Source: JALOOX01 sp964557955 (GTDB lineage: Bacteria; Desulfobacterota; Syntrophobacteria; Syntrophobacterales; Syntrophobacteraceae). From it: a DNA stretch of 64,000 bases. The notes under the pieces are model-generated. The model was not told the origin of the DNA, searched no databases, and saw nothing but the letters and a program-made list of their open reading frames with translations. Both the position numbers and the translations under genes were made by a program. Every line of letters starts with the position of its first letter. Position 1 is the first letter of the stretch. The DNA lies in the NCBI GenBank assembly GCA_964557955.1, contig CAZLCS010000030.1:7572-71571 (forward strand), written 5' to 3'. Below, in pieces: positions 36,721-45,818 of this stretch.

Positions 36721-37428
36721 TCATGATGCAACCAGGTCGTTCAAAACCCCCTTATCCAGATGATGAATGGTAACTGCACGCTCTGCGGCTCTGGGATCGT
36801 GGGTCACCATGATGATGGTCTTGCCGTAGTCGACGTTGAGCTGCTGGGTGAGATCCAGGACATCCGCAGCGGATTGTTTGTCCAGGTCTCCGGTGGGCTC
36901 GTCGGCCACGATAAGGGAAGGATCGGTGACAATGGCCCGAGCAATCGCCACCCGCTGTTGCTGCCCCCCTGACAGTTCTCTCGGGTAGTGACGCAGTCGA
37001 TCGGTCAAACCCACAAGCTCCAGGGCCAGGAGGGCGTGCTCCCGCCGTTCCCTGCGACTGATTCGGTGAAGCATGAGGGGCAGTTCGACGTTCTCTAGGG
37101 CCGTCAGCACTGGCATGAGATTGTAAAACTGAAAAATGAAGCCGATGTGCCTGGCTCGCCAATGGGCCAATTCAGCCTCATCCAGATCTGCGATCTCAGT
37201 GGATGCAACCGTGAGTCGCCCGGAGTCGGGCCGGTCGATACCGGCGATGAGGTTGAGGAGCGTTGTCTTGCCGGATCCCGAAGGGCCCATCAGGGCGACG
37301 TAGCTTCCCCGCAAAATGGAGAGGCTGATGCCTCGGAGCACCGGAACCTCCTGGGTGCCCCGGCGATAGGATTTGCAGATCTCTTCGAGAACGACTATAT
37401 GCTCCGGCTGCTGGTCTTGTGAAGTCAC
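36721..37428 (-). CDS. ABC transporter ATP-binding protein (LolD/MacB type)
   Basis: A 235-aa ATPase: Walker A GPSGSGKTT (about 44-52), Q-loop FQFYNLMP, signature LSGGQQQRVAIARA, Walker B LIVADEPTGDLD and H-loop VTHDP. It begins 3 bases after the HlyD-like stop and powers the FtsX-like permease. Confidence 0.95.
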   Translation of the reverse strand: MTSQDQQPEHIVVLEEICKSYRRGTQEVPVLRGISLSILRGSYVALMGPSGSGKTTLLNLIAGIDRPDSGRLTVASTEIADLDEAELAHWRARHIGFIFQFYNLMPVLTALENVELPLMLHRISRRERREHALLALELVGLTDRLRHYPRELSGGQQQRVAIARAIVTDPSLIVADEPTGDLDKQSAADVLDLTQQLNVDYGKTIIMVTHDPRAAERAVTIHHLDKGVLNDLVAS

Positions 37429-37431
37429 GGG

Positions 37432-38652
37432 CTACTCCGGAAGGGAAACTCGGGAGCCGTCCCTGATTTCGCGAGGGGCCTTGAGGACGACCCGGTCTCC
37501 CGCTTTCCAGGGGCCGGCCAGGCGGATATAATCGCCCACAACTTCGGGCTCGGGCAGCGGGACCCATCTCACCCGTCCCTCATCCACGACAAACATCCCG
37601 TCACTCCCGCTGCGCTCGACCAGTGCACCGCGGTGGACACCCAGGAATGCCTGCTTTTCATGCTCCTCCAGCCGCCGGGACAGAAAAGCCACTCGAGCGC
37701 TCATCTCCGGGAGCACTCGCGGGTCCGGTTGTTCAAATTGAATTTTGACGAGGACCGTGCCGCGAGTACGGTCAGCCGTGGGAACGATGGTTCGGACCGC
37801 TCCGGGGAGCCGCGCTTCCGAAAGGGCATCCAGTTGAATTTCGCAGGGTTGTCCCTCGTACACCTTGGGGAGGGAGGACTCGGCGACGTCTGTCTCGACC
37901 ATGAGTGAGGAAAGGTCCGCCATCGTCACAACGGCTGCCTTGGCGTTCACAGAGGACCCGAACGGCGCCACCACCTCGCCCACATCCGCGTCCTTGGTGA
38001 GTACCACCCCGTCGAAAGGCGCCCGGATCACCGTGTATTCGATAAGGACGGACGCTCTTTCAAGGCCCGCCTCGAGAGCCCTGATGTTCGCTTCGGCCGC
38101 CTCGAGGGCGGCCCTGGATCTCTGGAACTGATCCCGGGCATTTTCGAAATCCGCTTTGGCGACCGCCTTCTGTTCCCATAGATTTCTCAGTCTCCTGTGC
38201 CGGCGCTCGGCAATTTCCACGTCGGTTTCAGCACGGACCCTGTCGGCCCGTGCAGCGGCGAGCTGGGCCCGGATCTGATCTCTCTCGGCTCTCAGGTCAT
38301 CGTTTTCCAGCCTGGCAAGCACGTCCCCTTCCCTGACGCGGCTTCCTTCCCTCACCGCCAGATGTTCGAGTCGCCCCGTTCCCTTCGAAGCCACTGCGGC
38401 ACGACGCTGAGCGACCACATACCCACTTGCGTTGAAATCCGTCACCACCCGGGAAGGATAAACCCAGTTCACGGAAACCAATTCCACTGCAATCGCGGGG
38501 CTGAGCATACCTTCCTGGTACAGCCAATAGGCTCCCGCCGACACGGCAAAAAGGAAGAGAAAGACGGCTCCCAGTTTCCCGATCCCTTTGCGCGCAGGGC
38601 GCCTCTCTTCCCTGTGCTGAATCTTCAATCGCGAGATCTTATCGGGGTCCAT
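37432..38652 (-). CDS. HlyD/MacA-type periplasmic adaptor (membrane fusion protein)
   Basis: A 406-aa adaptor. An N-terminal anchor helix (LGAVFLFLFAVSAGAYWLY) is followed by a lipoyl domain, a coiled-coil hairpin (RAETDVEIAERRHRRLRNLW to RALEAGLERASVLIEYT) and beta-barrel parts (VIRAPFDGVVLTKDADVGEV). It links the ABC permease to an outer-membrane channel such as the TolC-like protein. First gene of the operon. Confidence 0.92.
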   Translation of the reverse strand: MDPDKISRLKIQHREERRPARKGIGKLGAVFLFLFAVSAGAYWLYQEGMLSPAIAVELVSVNWVYPSRVVTDFNASGYVVAQRRAAVASKGTGRLEHLAVREGSRVREGDVLARLENDDLRAERDQIRAQLAAARADRVRAETDVEIAERRHRRLRNLWEQKAVAKADFENARDQFQRSRAALEAAEANIRALEAGLERASVLIEYTVIRAPFDGVVLTKDADVGEVVAPFGSSVNAKAAVVTMADLSSLMVETDVAESSLPKVYEGQPCEIQLDALSEARLPGAVRTIVPTADRTRGTVLVKIQFEQPDPRVLPEMSARVAFLSRRLEEHEKQAFLGVHRGALVERSGSDGMFVVDEGRVRWVPLPEPEVVGDYIRLAGPWKAGDRVVLKAPREIRDGSRVSLPE

Positions 38653-38884
38653 GAAGACCTGGTGTCCCTATGAGCGATGTCGGCATCTCTTCGATTCCCT
38701 ACTGCAGGGGAGAAACTCAGGTTCAGCCCGGCTTCTAATCCGACCACCCCACAAAGTCAACCTGCGCCGGAAATCTTCAACGATGTCCCGGTCGCCTCGT
38801 GTCCCTAACCTGCGGCTGCCTCCGCCCGGGTCCGGACTGTTCGGACTTGCAAGGAGTTCGTTCCTCAATGAAAAACCGGACTGC

Positions 38885-41134
38885 TCAGCGGACGCTGAAG
38901 GACACGGGAGGAGTCTCCACGGCTTCCGCCAGGCCGTCCAACCATACACGGGCCCGGACCGTGTGGAAACCCTTCTGCATCATCCACTCGAAGCGGCATG
39001 ATCCCGGCCCCGTTGTTCCCTCAATGGTGCCATCCATGATCCATTCGACTCTTCTGGAGGGCAATCCCCTTGGGAGCATCAGGGAAAAAGCCTCCAGGGC
39101 GTCCGGCACGCGAGGATCCATGGCCAGCTCAAGACCCGTCACGGGTTGAATCAATTCTATGGCTCGCATTGCTGAAGTCCCGTCCGGTAACGAAGCAGCA
39201 ATTCGATGCCCGGGATCGTGATGCAGCAGACATCGTTCAGCAGGGTCAGAGCCGGGAGCGAAAAGCTCGTCGGTCAGGGGACATTGAGGGCCTGGCAGCC
39301 GGCCGCTCTTCCGGCAAATCACTTTCCGCACAAGGTGCGGGCTCAAACGAATCCAGGAAGGCTCCCCATTGGCATTGAGCTCCGAGAAGACCGCCCTCAG
39401 AACCAGCCCTGGACCTGTGGTTCCAGTCAGTCCTCGAGTTGGCGTACGGTCGAGGTTGCCCATCCACACCCCTACAACATGCCTATGAGAGAAGCCAATG
39501 GCCCACGTGTCCCGATGGTCGCTGGATGTCCCGGTTTTGACCGCCGTCTGAACGGGAAGATTCAGAAGGTGTCCTTCCCCGAATTCGAGCCGTCGGGCCT
39601 GGGGGTCTGAGAGTATGTGGGCCAGGATGGAGGCGATGTCTTCCGAAATGACTTGCCGCCCTGGCTCCTGATCCCTTTTGGGTGAAAGACTCCAGTTCAG
39701 AGGAAGGAATCGCCCGCCACGAGCCAGACATGCATAAGCCTGGACCAGTTCGAAGAGGCTGACCTCGCCATCGCCCAGCGCCAATCCATGGCCGTAAAAA
39801 TCTGGGGACTGATCCAGGTTGGCAAAGCCAAGCTCCCGGAGGCGCAGGAGAAAAGGGCGTGTCCCCGTGAACTGAATGGCGCGCACAGCTGGAATATTCA
39901 GCGAGTTCCCCAAGGCCTCCCTCAGTCGCAAAGGCCCGTAGTGAATGCGGCTGTAGTTGCGGTACGTGTGGAGTCCGGACCTGAGGGGTTCCGAAAGGGG
40001 GGAGTCGTCCAGCAGGGTCGCGGCAGTCCAGCCGTTCTCGAGGGCCAGCGAATAGAGGAAGGGTTTCAGGGTGGAGCCCGGCTGTCTTGGCAGTGTGACG
40101 GCGTCTATCCATGATCCCGGCCTCAAGTCGCCCGTCCCCCCGCTGTTTACCCAGGCGAGGATCTCGTTGGCCTGGTGGTCGGCCACCAGGATGGCGCCGT
40201 CTGCAGCGTCTCGCCCCGCCAGATCACTCAGAGTACCGTCGAGAACATCCTGCAGCCTGTTTTGAAGCATCGCGTCCAGGGTGGTGCACCGATTGGGGTC
40301 CTCCGAGGCGTTCGGCCATGGACGGGCCAAAACATGCCGGACGTAATGGCCGGCCTCGGCCGCCAACCGCCCCTGCCTGAGCGCGATGGGTGAGGTTCCG
40401 GCAAGCTCGAGCTCTCGATCGGAGATCATGCCCTCTTCGGCCAACCGCTGACTCATCCTGTCAATGCTTCGATCCAATAAAGATGGGCTTCGGAGCAAAT
40501 CCAACCGGCTGGGAGATCGAACCAGCACGACCAGAGCGAGCATTTCCCGAGGATTCAGCAGGTCCAGATCTCGATCAAAGTAGAGTTGCGCAGCCTGGGA
40601 GATGCCTCTGCGCTGTCGGGCATACGGGACCTGATTGAGATAGAACTCCAGAATCTCAGCTTTCGAAAACTTGATTTCCAGTGAATAGGCCTCAAACCCC
40701 TCGATCCACCGTGACCAGACGGTCCGGGGACGAGGATGCAGCATACGAGTGACCTGCTCTGAAATGGTGCTGGCACCCCGCACCACTCGCCCTGCGGCAA
40801 TATTCTGCATCAAGGCGTGGAAACGAGCCCGCCAGTCAATGCCATGATGAGACGGGAATCGCTTGTCCTCGGACAGAATGAAGGCCTGTCGCAGGATTGG
40901 GGGAATTCGGTGGAGTGGGACACGCTCGTGGACGTTCCAGGGGTTCCGGTAGGTGACGGAGAGGGGGATTCCCCGTCGGTCCAGAACTCGCGGGTGAAGG
41001 TTCTCCAGGACTTCGGTTGCCAGGGAATCAGGAAACGGTCGCATGTCCGCGACCGTCTTCCACGTCACTATCATGCAGGTGAGCGCAAGGGCAAATCCGA
41101 AGAAACAACCTGTCGTGACAAGTCGCTTTCTCAC
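38885..41134 (-). CDS. pbpC: Penicillin-binding protein 1C
   Basis: A 749-aa bifunctional murein synthase. Short N-terminal anchor, then the glycosyltransferase domain (ILSEDKRFPSHHGIDW with catalytic Glu, GASTISEQVTRML). The transpeptidase domain has SxxK in RQPGSTLKPF, SLN and KTGT, and the C-terminal BiPBP_C domain closes the protein. It starts 29 bases after the stop of the small gene upstream and is probably cotranscribed with it. Note its closeness to the dcw cluster on the opposite strand. Confidence 0.95.
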   Translation of the reverse strand: MRKRLVTTGCFFGFALALTCMIVTWKTVADMRPFPDSLATEVLENLHPRVLDRRGIPLSVTYRNPWNVHERVPLHRIPPILRQAFILSEDKRFPSHHGIDWRARFHALMQNIAAGRVVRGASTISEQVTRMLHPRPRTVWSRWIEGFEAYSLEIKFSKAEILEFYLNQVPYARQRRGISQAAQLYFDRDLDLLNPREMLALVVLVRSPSRLDLLRSPSLLDRSIDRMSQRLAEEGMISDRELELAGTSPIALRQGRLAAEAGHYVRHVLARPWPNASEDPNRCTTLDAMLQNRLQDVLDGTLSDLAGRDAADGAILVADHQANEILAWVNSGGTGDLRPGSWIDAVTLPRQPGSTLKPFLYSLALENGWTAATLLDDSPLSEPLRSGLHTYRNYSRIHYGPLRLREALGNSLNIPAVRAIQFTGTRPFLLRLRELGFANLDQSPDFYGHGLALGDGEVSLFELVQAYACLARGGRFLPLNWSLSPKRDQEPGRQVISEDIASILAHILSDPQARRLEFGEGHLLNLPVQTAVKTGTSSDHRDTWAIGFSHRHVVGVWMGNLDRTPTRGLTGTTGPGLVLRAVFSELNANGEPSWIRLSPHLVRKVICRKSGRLPGPQCPLTDELFAPGSDPAERCLLHHDPGHRIAASLPDGTSAMRAIELIQPVTGLELAMDPRVPDALEAFSLMLPRGLPSRRVEWIMDGTIEGTTGPGSCRFEWMMQKGFHTVRARVWLDGLAEAVETPPVSFSVR

Positions 41135-41162
41135 CTTGAACCATCTGACCCGAAGGGCGGCC

Positions 41163-41363
41163 CTATTCCTCTTGCTTTTGATCCGAGCCGAAGATCTCCG
41201 GTTTGAGATCGGGCACCTGGGCGCCTACAAGAGTATCTTTCAACGTCCAGAAGACGCTTCGAAACTGCTGGTCGAAATTACTCGGCGAGACCCTTCCCAG
41301 TTCGATGAACTTGATTACGATCTCTTTGCTCATGCGGAGAAGCTTCTCATCGTCCGGATTCAT
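41163..41363 (-). CDS. Small conserved hypothetical protein upstream of pbpC
   Basis: 66 aa from ATG 41363 with GAGG five bases upstream. The start is MNPDDEKLLRMSKEIVIKFI, then ELGRVSPSNFDQQFRSVFWT. It is helical, acidic at the end, with no signal peptide. I have seen similar short proteins in deltaproteobacteria but know no function. A minus-strand terminator hairpin lies 33 bases upstream of its start. Confidence 0.7.
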   Translation of the reverse strand: MNPDDEKLLRMSKEIVIKFIELGRVSPSNFDQQFRSVFWTLKDTLVGAQVPDLKPEIFGSDQKQEE

Positions 41364-41395
41364 TGCAACCTCAAGTCCTGTCAGGTCCAAATCAG

Positions 41396-41443
41396 AAAAA
41401 GCCTCTGCTGGTTGGAGGGTTGGCCATGCGGTCAAGCAGAGGC
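41396..41443 (-). terminator. Minus-strand terminator-like hairpin in the leader of the small gene
   Basis: GCCTCTGCT (41401-41409) pairs perfectly with AGCAGAGGC (41435-41443). On the minus strand five T follow the stem at once. No gene precedes it on that strand, so an attenuator in the leader of 41163-41363 is likely. Confidence 0.6.
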
Positions 41444-41612
41444 TTTCTGGGTGGTGATTGAAATACCCCGGAAGGCATCTCGGTTACCCATTGAAACACT
41501 AACACGAAGGCGATGGGTGGACAAATGAAAAGACGGGCGTGAGAGAGTGTGTTGAGGTGAGAGGAGTTTAAGTCTGATTTGGAGAATTTTTATGGGAACC
41601 GAACATTTAAGT

Positions 41613-41641
41613 TTGACAAAGCATTTTGGAGGGTGATAGAT
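41613..41641 (+). promoter_or_regulatory. Sigma-70 promoter of the dcw cluster
   Basis: TTGACA (41613-41618), 17-base spacer, ATAGAT (41636-41641), just upstream of the MraZ boxes and mraZ. Confidence 0.65.
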
Positions 41642-41650
41642 AGTGCCAGG

Positions 41651-41675
41651 TGGGAATTTGTGGAGATTTGGGGGA
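41651..41675 (+). promoter_or_regulatory. MraZ operator (three boxes, 10-bp period)
   Basis: TGGGA-atttg-TGGAG-atttg-GGGGA matches the known MraZ site of repeated TGGGN separated by 5 bases. It overlaps the mraZ ribosome site, so autoregulation of the cluster is expected. Confidence 0.75.
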
Positions 41676-41679
41676 AAAA

Positions 41680-42141
41680 GTGGCGATTCTGACCAAGCCT
41701 TATTTCAGAGGACAGTCGATCCATCGCCTCGATGCCAAAGGGCGGCTCCGCGTTCCTACGAAGTTTCGCGAGGTCTTGCAGAAAAACTTTACGGACGCCC
41801 TCATCATCACCCAATGGGGCCCCTGTCTGGTCGCGTTTCCCCCTGAGCTCTGGGACCGGATCGAAGAGAAAGCGGCGAGTTTCTCGCTGGTTGATCCCAA
41901 GCAACAGAACTTCAAGCGATACTTCATTTCCAGCGCTGAAGAATGCCCGTTCGACAACCAAGGGCGAATCCTGATTCCTCCCGTCTTGCGAGAACATGCC
42001 GGGTTGGGTCAGGAAGTCTTTCTGGCCGGGACCCTGAACTGTTTTGAAATCTGGGATAAGGGTCGGTGGGACAAGCAGATGGAATTGAACCGCGAAAACC
42101 ACCAGGAAATCATGGAAACCATGGCGACGATGGGCCTCTGA
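41680..42141 (+). CDS. mraZ: MraZ, division-cluster transcriptional regulator
   Basis: 153 aa with two SpoVT/AbrB-like halves: FRGQSIHRLDAKGRLRVPTK and CPFDNQGRILIPPVLREHAG, each with the DxKGR/DNQGR turn. MraZ binds TGGGN repeats upstream of its own gene. GTG 41680 is chosen because GGGGGA lies 5-6 bases upstream; an ATG at 41650 would start within the operator. Confidence 0.95.
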   Translation: MAILTKPYFRGQSIHRLDAKGRLRVPTKFREVLQKNFTDALIITQWGPCLVAFPPELWDRIEEKAASFSLVDPKQQNFKRYFISSAEECPFDNQGRILIPPVLREHAGLGQEVFLAGTLNCFEIWDKGRWDKQMELNRENHQEIMETMATMGL

Positions 42142-42145
42142 CCCC

Positions 42146-43105
42146 ATGAAGAAAAAGCCCTCTCCACTTCACATACCGGTCATGCTCAATGTGGTGGTTC
42201 ACATGCTCCAGTGCCGGTCGGAGGGGCGTTATGTGGATGGCACGCTGGGGGGCGGGGGATACACTGAGGCCATTCTGGAAGCCAGCGCCCCCGGCGGCAG
42301 GCTGCTCGCCATCGATTGGGACCAGGGAGCCATCGAGCGGGCTCAGAGGCGATTCGAATTCCAGGGCGCGCGACTCACTCTCCACACGGCCAATTTTGCG
42401 AACATTGGAAGCGTCCTCAGTGAGCTGGGCTGGCCGAGGGTGGATGGAGTGGTGCTGGATCTGGGAGTCTCCAGCTTCCAATTGGATGATCCGGCCCGTG
42501 GTTTCAGCTTTCAGGCAAATGGACCCTTGGACATGAGGATGGACCGCACTCTCCCCAACACAGCAGCTGATCTGGTCAATCGGCTCCCCGAAAGGGAGCT
42601 GGTGAAGCTCATCACCGACTTGGGTGAAGAGCGGTGGGCGCGGCGTATTGCTCATGCCATTGTCACCCAGCGGAAATCGATTCCTTTCGAAAGGACGGTC
42701 CAGTTAGCGGAGCTGGTTCAGATGGTGGTGCCCAGGACGGCCGATTCAAGACGCATCCATCCGGCGACCCGGACTTTTCAAGCGCTTCGCATCGCTGTGA
42801 ACCGGGAGCTCGATTCCCTCAGGCAGTTCCTCGGCGACATCATCAAGTGGCTGGCGCCCGGTGGGAGGCTGGTCATCGTGGCATTCCATTCCCTGGAAGA
42901 TCGAATGGTTAAGGAGCACTTTAAAATGTGGGCCAAACCCTGCAGATGTCCTCGCAATGTTCCTACCTGCAGTTGTGAAGGTCCCCTGGTGCAATTGTTG
43001 ACCAAGCGTGCATTGAAGCCGTCGGAGCACGAGATCGCCAGTAACCTTCGGGCACGAAGCGCTCGTTTGCGAGCTGTTGAAAAACTCCCTGACGCTTCAG
43101 TTTGA
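42146..43105 (+). CDS. rsmH: 16S rRNA m4C1402 methyltransferase RsmH (MraW)
   Basis: A 319-aa SAM methyltransferase. HIPVMLNVVVHML start, VDGTLGGGGYTEAIL SAM loop, DLGVSSFQLDDPARGFSF and the late FHSLEDRMVKEHF are all RsmH signatures. It methylates N4 of C1402 of 16S rRNA. Start 4 bases after mraZ. Confidence 0.96.
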   Translation: MKKKPSPLHIPVMLNVVVHMLQCRSEGRYVDGTLGGGGYTEAILEASAPGGRLLAIDWDQGAIERAQRRFEFQGARLTLHTANFANIGSVLSELGWPRVDGVVLDLGVSSFQLDDPARGFSFQANGPLDMRMDRTLPNTAADLVNRLPERELVKLITDLGEERWARRIAHAIVTQRKSIPFERTVQLAELVQMVVPRTADSRRIHPATRTFQALRIAVNRELDSLRQFLGDIIKWLAPGGRLVIVAFHSLEDRMVKEHFKMWAKPCRCPRNVPTCSCEGPLVQLLTKRALKPSEHEIASNLRARSARLRAVEKLPDASV

Positions 43106-43164
43106 GCCGACAGGTTCGTTCCATCCTTGTCGAGAGAGGATTACGAGGGACAAGAGAAAGCTTC

Positions 43165-43494
43165 ATGATCCATCCTAAATCAGAAGACAGCCATCAGGAG
43201 TGGTACCGGCGAAGCCCATTCGGAGCTTTGACGGGGTGGATGGTGGTGACGTCCCTTTTGGGGGTCACGCTCGTCGTCGCGGCTATATTCTATGTCTGGC
43301 TGTACATGCAGCAGATTCAGAACGGTTACCGTCTGGCTAAGCTCTACGAGCAGCATGAGGCGCTCCTGGCCATTGAGCGAAAGCTTCGCCTGGAATGGTG
43401 TCGGTTTCAGGATCCGAATCAGTTGGAGGATCTCGGACGGAATCGTTTTGGATTGGGGCCTCCCAGGCAGGATCAAAAGATTCTCGTGAGGTGA
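43165..43494 (+). CDS. ftsL: Cell division protein FtsL
   Basis: 109 aa, bitopic: helix at about 21-48 (GWMVVTSLLGVTLVVAAIFY), then a periplasmic coiled coil (YRLAKLYEQHEALLAIERKL) ending in a conserved-type FGLGPP turn. FtsL bridges FtsQ/FtsB and FtsWI. Position between rsmH and ftsI decides the call. The frame is open back to 43102, but ATG 43165 gives the usual length. Confidence 0.85.
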   Translation: MIHPKSEDSHQEWYRRSPFGALTGWMVVTSLLGVTLVVAAIFYVWLYMQQIQNGYRLAKLYEQHEALLAIERKLRLEWCRFQDPNQLEDLGRNRFGLGPPRQDQKILVR

Positions 43495-43519
43495 TCGAAC
43501 AGGAGGGGAGGGGGGAGCC

Positions 43520-45511
43520 GTGAAAGAGCACAAATCGAAGAATCTGCTGAATAAGCGTTACTGGTTCTGCAACGGCTTGTTCACCCTGGTCATCTTGTTG
43601 GGTTTCGGCTGTGTCCTGGCTAAAGCGTTTCGACTTCAGGTCCTGGAGCACCAGGTTTGGGTGGAACGCAAGCGGGCTCAAACGGAGACCAGCTTTCAAG
43701 TCCCGGCTTACCGGGGCACCATCTATGACCGTCAGGGACGGCTCCTTTCGTATTCGGTCCCCCAGTTTTCGCTGACCGCCAATTGCCAGCAGATCAAGAA
43801 TCCCCAGATGATGGCAACCAAACTGGCTCCCATTTTGTCCCTCCCACGACATACGCTTCAGAAGAAGTTGAGCTCGGGCAGACGTTTCGTTTTGCTCAAA
43901 CGCCATCTGTCTGACCAGCAGGCCGTGGCCGTTTCCAGCCTCAAAGCGGACGGTTTGACGATGATCACCGAGTACAAACGGTTTTATCCTCATCGACAGG
44001 TCGGCGGTCATGTGGTTGGATTTGTGGATACGGACGGAATCGGACTCGAGGGCATCGAAAAGTCCTTTGACAAACTGCTTCGGCAGGATCCGACCACCGT
44101 GGGGCGCTTCCGGGATGGAATTCGAAAGAGCCTGTGGCTCGATTCGGATCCGCCTCCCGAGCCTGTGGAGAGCTATGGAATCAAGCTTTCGATGGATGCC
44201 TTCATCCAGTATGTGGCTGAGTTCGAGCTGGACAAGTGCATCCAGCAGTATCGCGCCCGATCCGGCGAAGTCGTGGTGATGGATGCCAGGACCTCCGACG
44301 TTCTGGCCATGGCCAACTGGCCGCCTTTCGACCCCAATTTGACGGGCAAGAGGGATCCGGACCTGTACCGAAACCGGGCCATCACGGACTATTTCGAGCC
44401 CGGGTCCACCTTCAAGGTCTTCCTCGTCAGCGCCGCGCTCCAGGAAGGGACGATCCGGGAGAAGGACAGGGTGTACTGCGAGAATGGGCGATGTGTTCTG
44501 GCCGGGCATACCATCAATGACGTGCACCCCTATGGATGGTTGTCGGTGCCGGACGTCATCAAGCATTCCAGCAACATCGCAGCGAGCAAGATGGCACTCC
44601 AGCTGGGAAGCGAGCGCTATCACCGCTATATCAAAGCCTTCGGATTCGGCGATCCGACGGGGATTCAACTTCCCGGGGAAGCCAGGGGACAGGTTCGACC
44701 ATGGAAGAAGTGGCGCCCTATTGATCTGGCCACGACGGGTTTCGGCCAAAGCATTGGCGTGACGGCGATGCAATTGAGCCAGGGCATTGCCTGCATCGCC
44801 AACGGAGGGCAGTGGGTTGCTCCCGAGATTGCGATTGAGATCGTAGATGCTGAAGGTCAGACCGTAAAGGTGGCGGAGCGCGGGGGGAGAAGGCGGGTCC
44901 TTGACAAGAGGGTCGCCCACCTCGTGGCTGACATGATGAAAGGGGTCACTCAGGAGGGAGGCACGGGGGTGAATGCAGCTCCCGATGGCTATACCGCTGC
45001 CGGCAAGACGGGAACGGCTCAGATGCTCGACCCGGAGACCAAGCGTTACGCAACCAACAAGTTCACCTCGCTCTTTACCGGATTCGTTCCCGCCGAGGAT
45101 CCCCGCCTGGTCATCACGGTGTCCGTTCGTGAACCTCACGGAGCCATTTACGGAGGAGTCGTGGCAGCGCCCGTCTTCAGGAATATTGCGGCAAAGGCTC
45201 TGCCCTATCTGGGCGTCTCACCATCCTACAAGGGAACCGATCCTCCGGTGCATTTCCGGCTTGCCAACGCGGCTTCCTGCGAAATAGTGAAGCCGGCTGT
45301 TCAGGTTCGCCAGAGTGGTGAAGCGGAGCCTGTGTCAACGATGCCGGACCTGGCAGGTTTGAGCCTCAAACAGGCGCTTCAGCAACTATGCACTCTGGGC
45401 TTACAGCCTCGAATCACCGGGAGCGGCCGGGTCGTGAAACAGAGTCCGGTACCTGGGACTTCCCTGACCCCGGATACGGCTGTTGAAATCGTCCTGGAGG
45501 ATGGTTCCTAG
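43520..45511 (+). CDS. ftsI: FtsI / PBP3 septal transpeptidase with PASTA domain
   Basis: 663 aa from GTG (GGAGCC upstream). One N-terminal helix, PBP dimerisation domain with YRGTIYDRQGRLL, and transpeptidase motifs FEPGSTFKVF (about 294-303), SSN and KTGT (about 496). A single PASTA domain closes the protein (MPDLAGLSLKQALQQLCTLG). It crosslinks septal murein with FtsW. A C-terminal PASTA is unusual for gammaproteobacterial FtsI but common in deltaproteobacteria. Confidence 0.95.
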   Translation: MKEHKSKNLLNKRYWFCNGLFTLVILLGFGCVLAKAFRLQVLEHQVWVERKRAQTETSFQVPAYRGTIYDRQGRLLSYSVPQFSLTANCQQIKNPQMMATKLAPILSLPRHTLQKKLSSGRRFVLLKRHLSDQQAVAVSSLKADGLTMITEYKRFYPHRQVGGHVVGFVDTDGIGLEGIEKSFDKLLRQDPTTVGRFRDGIRKSLWLDSDPPPEPVESYGIKLSMDAFIQYVAEFELDKCIQQYRARSGEVVVMDARTSDVLAMANWPPFDPNLTGKRDPDLYRNRAITDYFEPGSTFKVFLVSAALQEGTIREKDRVYCENGRCVLAGHTINDVHPYGWLSVPDVIKHSSNIAASKMALQLGSERYHRYIKAFGFGDPTGIQLPGEARGQVRPWKKWRPIDLATTGFGQSIGVTAMQLSQGIACIANGGQWVAPEIAIEIVDAEGQTVKVAERGGRRRVLDKRVAHLVADMMKGVTQEGGTGVNAAPDGYTAAGKTGTAQMLDPETKRYATNKFTSLFTGFVPAEDPRLVITVSVREPHGAIYGGVVAAPVFRNIAAKALPYLGVSPSYKGTDPPVHFRLANAASCEIVKPAVQVRQSGEAEPVSTMPDLAGLSLKQALQQLCTLGLQPRITGSGRVVKQSPVPGTSLTPDTAVEIVLEDGS

Positions 45512-45660
45512 ATCCATGAGGCCGAGTGACGATCCGGATTCGGTGGATGCCGGAGCATGGGCGCTCGATGCCGGAGTATGGATCCCGTCGGCATTCGGCC
45601 GTTTCATCCCGCATCCGGAATCGCTCTCGAAGCGGTGCATGACTTCTGCCTTCGACAGCC

Positions 45661-45803
45661 AGGAGACTATCCGAGAATGCGGAGTGGTCAACCAGCCCAA
45701 GAGCGGGCGGGGATAAACTTCGCCCCTACGCTGGGATTGCGAGACAGCTTTGTAGGGGCGGGTTTCATGCCCGCCCGACACGGCCATTCTCGGACAGCCT
45801 CCT
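45661..45803. repeat. MITE-like palindromic element between ftsI and murE
   Basis: 143 bp bounded by 19-bp inverted repeats matching at 17 positions (AGGAGACTATCCGAGAATG, 45661-45679; CATTCTCGGACAGCCTCCT, 45785-45803). The middle holds GC-rich inverted pieces (GGGGCGGGTTTCATGCCCGC). No coding frame and no clear target duplication. A solo right end occurs at 16307-16324. Confidence 0.7.
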
Positions 45804-45818
45804 AGAGGGAGCGGCGCT

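Noticed and set aside
43337..45139. 600-aa open frame opposite ftsI
   Set aside because: Antisense shadow of a gene with all PBP motifs intact.
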